DNA of 64,000 nt from Paragordius varius (taxonomy: Eukaryota > Nematomorpha). Positions 48,226-58,303 of the stretch are shown here, in pieces. The stretch is from assembly GCA_964247055.1 (NCBI GenBank), contig OZ176053.1, forward strand, positions 744,001-808,000, read 5' to 3'. The first letter of the stretch is position 1. The number at the start of each line of letters is the position of its first letter. The notes beneath the pieces are model-generated. The model was not told the DNA's origin and made no database searches. It saw nothing but the letters and a program-made list of their open reading frames with translations. The translations under genes and the position numbers were made by a program.

Positions 48226-48479
48226 AAACTAATGGAATCTTAAATCTAGTTTGGAAACCACACGCTATTTTTTCAAGGAATGTTATGCATTTTCTAATTG
48301 GCTAGTAACCACACAAATAATTTGTTAACAAATGGTTAAAATTAATTTTATTTCCTCATCTTTTAAACATTGTTTTGTTTATTTAATCAAAAAAACACAA
48401 GAAAAAACTCTCGACAAACAGTTATATCTATTAAAAAATATTACGCTATTATGTACGTTGGCTATTGTGATGCAATATG

Positions 48480-48602
48480 TACAGTAGCGTATGGTAAGAA
48501 AAAAATTAGTCCGAAATTAAATAAGGAAAATTAATGTTCAAGTATTGAAAAATGATGTTTCATTTAAACAATTTGTTGTTTTAAACTATATGCTACTGTA
48601 CT
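48480..48602. repeat. M4 MITE, copy 1
   Basis: TACAGTAGCGTATGGTAAGA at left and ACTATATGCTACTGTA at right; short TIR element of about 120 bp in TA. Confidence 0.8.
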
Positions 48603-49071
48603 TTTATCATTTTTTTGTTTATGGTTTTATTTATTTATAATTTAAAAATAGAAAATGGCCATGACATTGAAAACAAACAATAAACGTTTTAAAAATGAAC
48701 AAACCAAATACGAGCGAGCATTTTTTCGAACTTTACGCTTTGCTTATAATTCGTGCTAAAATATTTAAAAACATTTAATTAGATAATTTAACCACAATGA
48801 CAATAATAGTTTGGTTATTGATTAAGTTCTAAAATATTTGCGGATTGATTAGTAGTAAAAATTACTAAATACATAATTTAGTAAATTGTAAAATTCCATA
48901 CTTTAGATGTCTGCCAACAAAAATTCGTCTGCGAAATAAAAAGTGTTCATTTGAGATATATAAAAATTTTCAGTAACATGGGGTAAAACCCCCATGGTTA
49001 AACATTCTCTATTTTTATACATTTTTATATTTGTGAACATGCAAAATTTAAACCCCGTACGCTATTTATAT

Positions 49072-49236
49072 ATACAGTAGCGTATGACATAAAACAATAT
49101 TAGTCCATAAAAGAAAAAATGTTTTATTACAGGGGGATATTATAGAAATTTTTATAAACAACTAGGCTTTTTTCAAAAAAAACATTTTTATTCTTTTGTG
49201 GACTAATATTGTTTTATGCCATACGCCACTGTTAAT
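49072..49236. repeat. M4 MITE, copy 2
   Basis: ACAGTAGCGTATGACATAAA at left, TTTTATGCCATACGCCACTG at right. Inner arms ACAATATTAGTCCA and TGGACTAATATTGT pair exactly, giving TIRs of about 50 bp. Confidence 0.85.
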
Positions 49237-49619
49237 ATTGACAATTTTTTATATACAAAAGGATATACACATGTCAAATCATTCTTATTTAGATTTTATG
49301 CATTTACCGTCATCGAACAAAACTTAGATTTATACAAGAGATTGCTAAAAATCACATTGTCATAACACATCAAAGATCTACTTTTTAAAACTCATTTATT
49401 GATCGCTAATCTCTACAAATGTAAAATATGTATTGATGATTATGGTAAAAAATCTGATTTTTCATAAATAAAAATTATGTACACTCTTTAAAACTTTATG
49501 TGTAGATAAAAATGTGCATAGATATACAATAATGTTTATGAATGGACAATGCATGTGACAATTTTATAATACTGAGCAATCAAAAATGTTATAAATATAA
49601 ATGATACATAAGTTTATAT

Positions 49620-49737
49620 ACAATAGCGAATGGTATAAAACATATTTTGTTCATAATTATTTTACAAAATTAATGTCAAAAGATAGGACAAAAATGTTTA
49701 ATTTGATCGATTTTATGTTTTTTTTACCATACGCTAA
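49620..49737. repeat. M4 MITE, copy 3
   Basis: ACAATAGCGAATGGTATAAA at left and TTTTTACCATACGCTA at right; diverged. Confidence 0.65.
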
Positions 49738-49739
49738 TA

Positions 49740-50372
49740 AGGATTTTGATTTGAATATTTGTAAATTTGCATTGTAAATGATATGGTTAATATTTTTGCA
49801 AAATATAAAATGTCTTCTCATAAAAATATTAAAATAAAATTTATCCATAAATTAAAATCATAAGTATAAAAAAAGTAAGTTTAGACATGATATATCAATC
49901 AATCGGCTACGTTTTGTTTTAACACAATCAAATCAAGAAAACAATATAAATGATATTTTACATATCACAGTTATTTTTAACTAAAAAATGTATCCAACTA
50001 AAATATAATAGCTTATAAATTGAAGATATATTTCAAATAGGATAAATAAATATATATATATATATTGAAATTTAACTATTATAATCTGAGATTGGGTGCA
50101 TTTTGCTTGCAGGTAATAAGGTGCTAAAATGATTGGATGTTGTACAGCAATATTATATTAATAATCTAAGAATGGGAGCAATTTTTGAATTTAATATATA
50201 TGAGCAAGCGGCGAGTTTTTTTTTTTGAAAAAATAGTTCCATAACTAAATAAAAAAATTTAATAGTCAAATCTAAGAAGTTTCAAAATTAAAAATAATTA
50301 AAAAAAGATTGAAAGGTTATATACAAATATGTTTAAAAATTTTATATTAAGCGGATCAATATATATAATATT
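49740..50372. other. Region downstream of headcase, no gene seen
   Basis: AT-rich; it should include the 3-prime untranslated region of headcase (- strand). I see no standard AATAAA signal placed convincingly, only AATATA-like variants. Confidence 0.45.
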
Positions 50373-52784
50373 TTAAAAGCCCACTAATTGAACTATGTTA
50401 TGAGGTATTGGAATTTTGACTACAGACATATTATCACGCAAATTATTTCTCCGGAACGATCTGGATCGCCCGGAGAAAGTATTTGAGGCAGATTCATGAA
50501 AATTGCTAAAACCTTGATTATTAATGTTATTACGAACGATTAAATTTTTGGGGTAATGGTCTAAATAATTGCAATTGGTGCACCTTAAAGGGATATCACT
50601 CGAAGAAAAATCAAAACACGGGTAATTATTATTAACTGCTTGGCTAGCATCGTATTTGTTTCTGACAACAAACTCATCATTATATGAACCCCAATGATTG
50701 TTGTTGTAAGCATTATGGTTAGGGTAGATATAATTGAAGCATTGCGAAACTAGTTGATTCGATAATTTAATCGAACTACCGCATATTCGACATGGTACCA
50801 TTGGAGATTGCCTACCAGTCGTAAATGGGTCTGAATTCGCCATGCATTGACATGCAAAATTGGCATCGACTATATCGTATTGATATACGGTTCCAATCGT
50901 GTATCGTGAACCATTCCAAGGTTTTTGACATTTTTTGCATTGAATCAAATGAATCAGATCCCTTTTGGCTCCAATATCATCATCATCTGACGGTCCAGTT
51001 TCTGAGTGGTTAAAACCAAATAGTTCATCTAGAAAACGAAGCGTTTGTTCGGAATTGGCTGGTTTAGTAGTTAATTCTTTGTAAAGCGTAAGTAACAAAG
51101 CATATTCAAGTTGAATAGCTTCAAACCATCTTGCCCCAGTACAACAATCTACGCAGACGGCATTTAAATATTTACTATTGTTGTTGCTATTATATGATGT
51201 CACGTGCAAAGATGGTGAAGATATCGTCTGCTGCTGTGTCGACTGTCCAAACGATCCATTATTTAAATAGTTTCGATTATTAAAAGTGAAATGAGTTTGA
51301 TTGTTATTATTCAAATTATGACCGTCTTGGTATAATATTTTATTATATTCCGAAGGTGTAAACGAAGGACTGCATGCAAAAAATGGACTGGAAGCGGTAT
51401 TGAATACGTCTTTTTCAAAAACTCTTTTCTGGTTGTTTCCATTATTGTTCATTAACGTACAGTTATTACTGGTGAAGCCATGGGAAGAATCTTTATTCCC
51501 ATTTTGAGATGTCGAAAGCGGTATTTTAAGACAAAAAGTATATTTTGAAGGCGGTTCATTATTACAAACATTTCTTTCATTTAGCCAACTATTATTACCA
51601 CTGTTTTGCAATTTCGAATTTTTATTACTCAGATTGGAATCGATAGCTGAATCAAGAGAATAATCTGAAAGTCGATTCGTCAACATATTATTCTTATTTC
51701 CATTATCCAAGAAAAGAGGGTAATAGTTTTGTACCGATAAAAACAGCAAACCATTAATAAGTGGATATCTATCATAGACTTGTAGAATAACGCCACAAAA
51801 TATGCAAGGTATTTTGGTAAAATTCTTAGCACTTAGTTTGGATAAAATTAGGTACCTGATTTCATCGTTCCCGTGCGGTCCATCATCGTCCATTTTGATA
51901 TGGAAAGAGTTTATCAAGCTTCGTGGGAGACTCATGTTAAAATGTTCGAATTCGTCTTTGCGGGACGGAAAAATGCAGGTTGGCAAAAGTTGAGTGCTAA
52001 AATTGGGGTTAGTTTTGTCACTCGGTGCAGAAGAGGACATAGAGTTGCATTTGGGTAAACATCCTTCGTCTTCATCCGTAAATGGTGATTTCAGATGACC
52101 AATAGAAGACCCATTTTGATAATATATATTTGCTGCATTTCGAGAAGTATTATTGTGGTTTCTCCAAGCATTATTTTTTACAACAGTGGCAGTTATATCA
52201 CCGACTGAGCAAAGTAAATCATTATAATTACCCTGTGGCAAATTAGAAGAATTTCTATCAAAGAGTGTAGGAAAAGATGAGTTCATTGGGCTAAAATTTG
52301 TGGTTAATGCAATACAGTTATTACCATCCTTACCATTTGATTGTGAATGACGAAATTTTTTGCCATCTGCAAATTCTTTAAAAACTGAGGTTGGAATCCC
52401 TGGATGAGTTAATAGTTTGAGATTAGACACATCTTTACGTAAATAACCCATCAAACATTTGCATTGACAAATATTAATATTAAGATTGTACATATTGGTA
52501 AACCATAAATTATGAAGAATATACTCTTTCGATTGAATACCATTTATATTGTTATAAATTAGGTTAATAATACTATCTTGCCACATATAGAAACATGAGG
52601 CGTGCATAAGCTTTTTATTTCGACATCCAGGATTCGTGCAAATTAATTTGATATCTTGATCCGAATTTATATTGAGATGGCCATTAAAACATTTAGTAAA
52701 AACACACTCGGAATATGTGAGAGATAAAATATTTGCAGGATTATTATAAAAACTAGAATTAATTTTTGCGACACCGACTTTCAT
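50373..52784 (-). CDS. HECA: Headcase protein homologue (HECA)
   Basis: Headcase is an animal-specific regulator; in Drosophila it controls adult progenitor fate and branching, and human HECA is a proposed growth suppressor. One open exon of 803 codons from the chosen start at 52784 (MKVGVAKINSS). The frame extends 18 codons further to an ATG at 52838, but those residues (MIFIIFKFFTLFLS) look like translated AT-rich leader. The N-terminal Cys/His region matches the family: CTNPGC, LMHASCFYMWQDSI, HNLWFTNMYNLNI, CQCKCLMGYLRKD. The central block NSFHIKMDDDGPHGNDEIRY, CIFCGVILQVYDRYPLINGL, AVCVDC and the C-terminal CKKCQKPWNGSRYTIGTVYQ, YDIVDANFACQC, CRICGSSIKL, CTNCNYLDHYPKN align in order with human HECA. 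Between them are long Asn/Ser-rich linkers, typical of AT-rich genomes, and an insert with SDDDD. The paired cysteines suggest zinc-binding knuckles. Confidence 0.92.
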   Translation of the reverse strand: MKVGVAKINSSFYNNPANILSLTYSECVFTKCFNGHLNINSDQDIKLICTNPGCRNKKLMHASCFYMWQDSIINLIYNNINGIQSKEYILHNLWFTNMYNLNINICQCKCLMGYLRKDVSNLKLLTHPGIPTSVFKEFADGKKFRHSQSNGKDGNNCIALTTNFSPMNSSFPTLFDRNSSNLPQGNYNDLLCSVGDITATVVKNNAWRNHNNTSRNAANIYYQNGSSIGHLKSPFTDEDEGCLPKCNSMSSSAPSDKTNPNFSTQLLPTCIFPSRKDEFEHFNMSLPRSLINSFHIKMDDDGPHGNDEIRYLILSKLSAKNFTKIPCIFCGVILQVYDRYPLINGLLFLSVQNYYPLFLDNGNKNNMLTNRLSDYSLDSAIDSNLSNKNSKLQNSGNNSWLNERNVCNNEPPSKYTFCLKIPLSTSQNGNKDSSHGFTSNNCTLMNNNGNNQKRVFEKDVFNTASSPFFACSPSFTPSEYNKILYQDGHNLNNNNQTHFTFNNRNYLNNGSFGQSTQQQTISSPSLHVTSYNSNNNSKYLNAVCVDCCTGARWFEAIQLEYALLLTLYKELTTKPANSEQTLRFLDELFGFNHSETGPSDDDDIGAKRDLIHLIQCKKCQKPWNGSRYTIGTVYQYDIVDANFACQCMANSDPFTTGRQSPMVPCRICGSSIKLSNQLVSQCFNYIYPNHNAYNNNHWGSYNDEFVVRNKYDASQAVNNNYPCFDFSSSDIPLRCTNCNYLDHYPKNLIVRNNINNQGFSNFHESASNTFSGRSRSFRRNNLRDNMSVVKIPIPHNIVQLVGF

Positions 52785-53101
52785 TTTTTTTGTAATGGAT
52801 AAAAAAAGAGTGAAAAATTTAAAAATTATAAAAATCAATTAGTGAATGTGCCAAAACGCGGGATCAGTCATGTGCTAAAAATATTATTAAAAAATATAAA
52901 TAATAATAAGTATCATATAAGGCTACTATGGGATTTATGTTATTCAAATGTATACAGAGAAATATATATACATATATACTTTCTAGTAATATTAAATATA
53001 ATAAATTTAACATCAATGGTCAAAAAATGCCTTATCATAGGCAGTGTTGAAAATCGGTGGTCGTGAAAAAATATCTTGATAAAATATATATTATAATATA
53101 A

Positions 53102-54200
53102 AAATGTATCCGGATTATCATGGTGCTTTAGGTTTCGACTCTTACGAATGATTTAAGAAAGTTATTTATAGCTTAGTGGTAAGTGCTCCATATCAGAAAA
53201 TGGCCAATTTTGGCCATATTTTTTGTAATATTTTTTTTGATAAAAGACAAATGATTCATTTCAAAAATTATCACTAAAATATATTAAACTTCTTATTAAA
53301 AGAAAAACAATATTTTTATAATAACTTAATTTTTAGATGTAGGCTCCGAAAGTACCAAATTTGCTATTCTAAAACGGGTTAGCTAAAATTAACGCAAAAA
53401 TGCCAGACTTTTGTAATAAAATATTCAAATATATGCTAAATTTTGACATCAGAACAATATTTTAAAAATGTTTACTTTTAGAATAATTTAATTTTTACCA
53501 TAATTTTGTTGAAGCATATTTCCTCCTATTTTTAGGCAGAAACGGTATAAAAACGCTTTTAGATATTGATAACACATTATGGTGAAGATCTATCGCTTTA
53601 GATTTAAAATCTTAAATTAAAAGTTCGTTTACTTTCAAATTTTGTTAATTTTTATGTAAAAATACAATATGTATTTGACATTGAAAAAAACGAATATTTA
53701 ATCAAAATATTGAGGTAGTATGTTTGGCATCATCAAATATAGAAAAAGCGTTTTTATATCGCTTTCATCATGTCTAAAAGATGAAGTACGCTACAACAAA
53801 ATATTGCTAAAATTAACCCTTTGTAAAGGGTATGCATTTTTTGAAAAATATTTTTGTCATGTCAAAAACTTATTTTAAAAATTTTATCACGCAATCCCCG
53901 TATTTTTGCGTTCATTTTAAAAGAACTAACCCGTTTTAGAAGAGCAAAGATATATCAGACTTTCGGAGCCCATATTCAAAAACTATTTTTTTCATAATGA
54001 TTTACTTTTTATAAGCATTTATGATATATTTTAGTAATATTTTTTGGAAGGAAGCATTTAACTGTCATCAAAAAATTTTACTACAAAAATGTACTCGAAT
54101 TTTGCCATTTTCTGATGTGGCGCACTAGCACAAAAGTGTAAATAGCTTACCATACGTAACCCTCAAAGCAAAAGCATTATGAAAGTCCTGATGCATTTTA
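53102..54200. repeat. About 1.1-kb foldback element (family M3), copy 1
   Basis: Almost the whole element is an imperfect palindrome. The left end ATGTATCCGGATTATCATGG pairs with the right end CATTATGAAAGTCCTGATGC. The second landmark CATATCAGAAAATGGCC pairs with GCCATTTTCTGATGTGGCGC. The third, GGCTCCGAAAGTACCAAATT (left), pairs with CAGACTTTCGGAGCCC (right). The fourth, TTCTAAAACGGGTTAGCT, pairs with AACTAACCCGTTTTAGAAGA. Arms are about 500 bp each. No open frame. Confidence 0.85.
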
Positions 54201-54342
54201 TTATCGGAATATATATTATTTAATCATGACATTTTTTGACTCTGATATACACAGCAACACAAAAAAATATTTTTAAAAAATATGTATTTTCCATAAATGT
54301 ATCAGTACTTACGGTGCTTTTGGGTATATTTTACGAGTAATA

Positions 54343-54625
54343 CAGTAAAAACTAAAATTATACAGGCAAAACGTAACAATACAAAGACAAATATTTTTTT
54401 CTAAAAGACAAACATAATTAAATCTAAATTTACATCAATATAACTCATTGGCAAAGTGTGAAATATATATATATATATATTAGTAACAAAATTAATTCTA
54501 TTTTTAACAAATGTAACTAAATAGATTATATGAGAAAAATTAAGATTTTTAAAAGTATGGTTGCTTAGAAAAAAATTTAAGTCTTTTATTTATACGTTTT
54601 GTTTGTATAATTTCAATTTTTACTG
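54343..54625. repeat. M1 MITE between two foldback elements
   Basis: 283 bp between TA at 54341-54342 and 54626-54627; CAGTAAAAACTAAAATTATA to TTCAATTTTTACTG. Contains a (TA)n tract. Confidence 0.88.
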
Positions 54626-54639
54626 TATTACAAAGTTTA

Positions 54640-55886
54640 TACTTTGGTACTAGCCTATCCACATTGGTAATTATAAATTTTTTTTGGTCAAAGCTAAATG
54701 CTTTAATCCAAAAAATATCACTTAAATAAATCATAAACTATATAATGGCAAAATTATATTTATATAAAACTTTTATTTTAGATATAAACTCCCAAAATTT
54801 AAAATTTTGGGCCACTCCAAAATGGGCTACTTTTTAAAAATAAAACAAAAAACCGAGATTGTTCAATAAAATATTTTAATAATGGTAGATCAGGGTATCA
54901 AAAATTATAAAATTATATGCTTAATTAAAAATTATATTTAGATATTTTTTGATGGATGGAATTATGCTAAAAACAATAGAAAACACTTTTTGATATAATT
55001 AAAAAGTGATAATCATTTCTACAATTTCAAAATTATGGTCAAAATATTTGTTTTAAATATATTCAACTAAATTTAAAGGCGAACAATGGTCTTATTAAAA
55101 TTTTAAGGATAAAATGTTTGACATTGAATTTTACGGCGTCTTCTATATTTTCCTGAAGAAAATATATTCTGAAGGATATATCAGCATTCTCATTGTTTGG
55201 TTTTAGCTCTTACGAATGGTTTAAAAAGTTAATTACACTCTTGGTAACTCCTTCATATAAGAACATGCTCATGTATTGTTAATTATTATTAGTGAAAGCA
55301 AACTGTATCTAGCAAAACAGTTTTAAAATTTTAAGATGCCAGTTCCGACTCAAATTTTTATAATTGTCAAAGGCGAAAAAGCCATTGGGCGTTGAGTATA
55401 AGCTAAATTTTTATATATCTCTTAAATTAAATAGATAAAATATTATAATATCTTAAAGCTTGTTTTAGGCGTTTTCATCATGCCTCAATATAGTATGAAG
55501 ACGCTTCAACAAATTCTTTTAAAAATAAAATATTGGAGAAAAGTATTTTTTTTATATATTTTTAGATAATATCAGTTAGCATATACTTAATTTTTTATCC
55601 CACAATCTGGGCATTTTTGTGTTTTTACGAGAAGTTGCCCATTTAAGAAGAGCGATAACAATAGGAACTTTCGGAACCCACATGTAAATAAAATTTAATA
55701 ATATTTTAGGTTTTGTTTTCACAAATAGTTTATGATATATTTAAGTGATATTTTTGGAATCAAACATTTGACATTTACCAAAAATTTATTTGACAGAATG
55801 TGTGCAAATTTTTAAAAATTTTTAATATCACTCTTAAAACCAAGAGCATTATGATAATCCTGATACATTCCTGATAAATATATATA
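54640..55886. repeat. M3 foldback sequence, copies 2a and 2b
   Basis: 54640-55160 matches the inner part of the left M3 arm (CAAAATGGGCTAC, TTTAGATATAAACTCCC). At 55165 a new left terminus begins (GGTTTTAGCTCTTACGAATG), and a right arm ends near 55886 (GAGCATTATGATAATCCTGA). This looks like one broken copy beside another, or one rearranged copy. Confidence 0.6.
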
Positions 55887-56084
55887 TATATATATATTTC
55901 ATCAGAATATTTTTTGTACCCCGAGTTTTGGGCTTATTGTCATATAGAAAGTCCTTTGTACCGTTCCATGCTCCAAAAAACTGCGCCAAAATTTGGGGGA
56001 TACAAAAAATAACCCGATGAGATATGTATTATCTGTATGAAATGTATGAATTGTATCATGGTATTTTTGTTTGTGGGCCTTAGA

Positions 56085-57575
56085 AGACATGCACTGTGCT
56101 AAATCCATATCAGAAAATGGCAAAATTTAAGTACTTTTTTATAAAAGTATTTTGTTAGTTAAATATTTCTTTTCAAAAAATATTACGAAAATATATCATA
56201 CATATTTATTTTAATTGAGTCCCAATTATTTTCGCTTTTCTAAAATGGGCTAATTTTCTTTAAAACCTTCATGAAAATTTTAAAGGTATTAAAAATTTTA
56301 CATAAATAAAATATTTTAAAAAAATGCATAATTTTTAAAATAAAATTTTAAGCAAAATTTTATTGAAGCGTACTTCATACTGTTATTAGGCAAGATGGAA
56401 ACGGCATAAAAACGCTTTAGATATTATAAAAAAACTTTTTCAATATATGATTATGCTGAATATTTCCATTGCTTTTGTATCTCATGGTTAGTTTCCTTTC
56501 AAATTTAACACTTCGATTCAAATTGGCTAAATACAGCAGACTAAATTTAAATTAATATTTTTAAGAAACTACTGAAGAAAACGGTCCCAATTAAAATTTA
56601 TGATTTAATCCTGATAAAAATTATGTAACTAAGCTAAAATATCTAAAAAAAATTTTGAAAAAAAAGTTCCATGTCAGACTACTTCGCCGACATTTTTATT
56701 TTATAATATTTGGCAAAATATCGTGTTCGTTTAATTTTAAAGGTAAAATTAAAACTAATTTTTTATTTAAATTATATCTACCATTAATAGAAATATAGTG
56801 GTTTATTTTTATTATTTTTCAATTTTGCCAATGCGCATATGTTACGTATACAAAATTTTTACCTTTGAGTTTTAAGTCAAAATAAGTAATATCAATTTTT
56901 AAATTTTTTTAATATATTTCGGTTTATTAATGTTATAAAAGTGCAAAAGTTTGCCATGGTTCCGATTCCTTTCATATTTAATTTAATTTGAAACAGGCTT
57001 GGATCGAACTACCCCAATTTACTAAGGACTGAAATAAATGTGTTGTATCCAAGTGTTTGAGTTTTTATACAAAAATACAATTATTTGACATAAATATGAA
57101 GAATTACGTATTTTTTCGAAATTCTGAAGTGATAATTTTTACCATCATCCAATTATTAATTTTTTATAATACCGTTTTTCAGTTTCCATCATGCCTCAAA
57201 CTGGAATAAAGTACGCTTCAACTTTTGCTAAATATTTTTTTTGGATATTTTTAATTGATAGCAAAATTTAGCATTTATTTAAAAATTTAATCGTGCCATC
57301 CAGGCATTTTTGCCTTTATTTTAAGAGAACAGTCTATTTTATAAGAGCGAAAAAAATTGGGACTTTCGGATTCCACATTAAATATTAACTGAATATATTT
57401 TTTTTCTTTTTTAATACTAATATATAAATAATATTTTTTGGAATAAACTATTTTTTTACAAAGATAATTTTAATTTATGTGCACAAATTTTGCCATTGAT
57501 ATGGAGCGCTTACTAAAGAAATATATCATATTACTCGTAAGGCTAAAACCAAATATATCATAAGAATCCTGAAAC

Positions 57576-57578
<3 letters not shown>
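56085..57578. repeat. M3 foldback element, copy 3, with an M2 element inside
   Basis: The left arm starts at CCATATCAGAAAATGGCAAA (outer end missing). The right arm runs to TTTTGCCATTGATATGGAGC (57489-57508) and ATAAGAATCCTGAAACATTT at about 57578. The M2 copy at 56505-57057 lies where copy 1 has uninterrupted TTTCAAATTTTGTTAATTTT. Confidence 0.8.
56505..57057. repeat. M2 element, copy 3, nested in an M3 foldback
   Basis: TTAACACTTCGATTCAAATT at left, GTGTTGTATCCAAGTGTTT at right. Interior ACTACTGAAGAAAACGGTCC matches copy 2. It must be younger than the M3 copy that holds it. Confidence 0.85.
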
Positions 57579-57612
<34 letters not shown>

Positions 57613-58303
57613 AATATATTATCGAGATAATTTTATAACCCTGTTTTAGCTAGTGTATATTATGGATATTTTTTGAAATAAAGCCGTTTCAGAATAGAAA
57701 AAATCGAGATGTGGTGGATAATGTTGAAGTAAGGGGATGTATCAGATCGCCAGGTTCTTTTGTCATATATCGTGAGGACGAAACGACAGAATCCTCGGCG
57801 CTGATTATGTAACTCCAAGAACTATAAGCAATTTTCAAAAACATTTTTTACATTTTTCATGTTAGAAATTATCAATTATTGCGCTTTAACAAAATTTTTT
57901 AAGATTAAATTTATTAAGGATTAGGTGCTATCAAAAATATTTTATCTAATGTCTCAATCTAGCATACATATTGCCCCATCTCGGCATTTTTGCATTTATT
58001 AATTCAAAACAATGACACTTTTGGAGGTCTCTTTATAATTGAAATTTTTCATTTTAAATTTGATATATAATGTATAAAACTTTGGTATAAATCTTTCAAA
58101 ATTATTCGATAGTGCGCTATGCGACTTCTCGATTCGGAGTCATTGTCACAAAAACATGAAACTCTCTTAATTTTTTTCCAAAACAAAACATAAGAAAAAT
58201 GTAGCAATTATATCGTAGTTAATTATCCCTGCCCTATATGACATTTAGAAATAAAATCTCTAATAAAAAAAATCATTTTATACACTTTTTCGTCAGGCAC
58301 GCC
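57579..58303. other. Upstream region of NOP58, no gene seen
   Basis: Starts with an (AT)n microsatellite (57580-57609). The stretch 57700-57830 is slightly GC-richer (GATCGCCAGGTTC, CGTGAGGACGAAACGACAG). The NOP58 promoter and 5-prime leader should lie here; no TATA or CCAAT element stands out. Confidence 0.45.

Noticed and set aside
53160-53190. tRNA-like TAGCTTAGTGGTAAGTGCTC
   Set aside because: It is part of the foldback terminus and mirrored in the other arm; no cloverleaf.
57750-57800. Possible second hammerhead (GAGGACGAAACGACAG)
   Set aside because: A GGACGAAAC string is present but there is no CTGATGA core at a suitable distance and no helix II partner.
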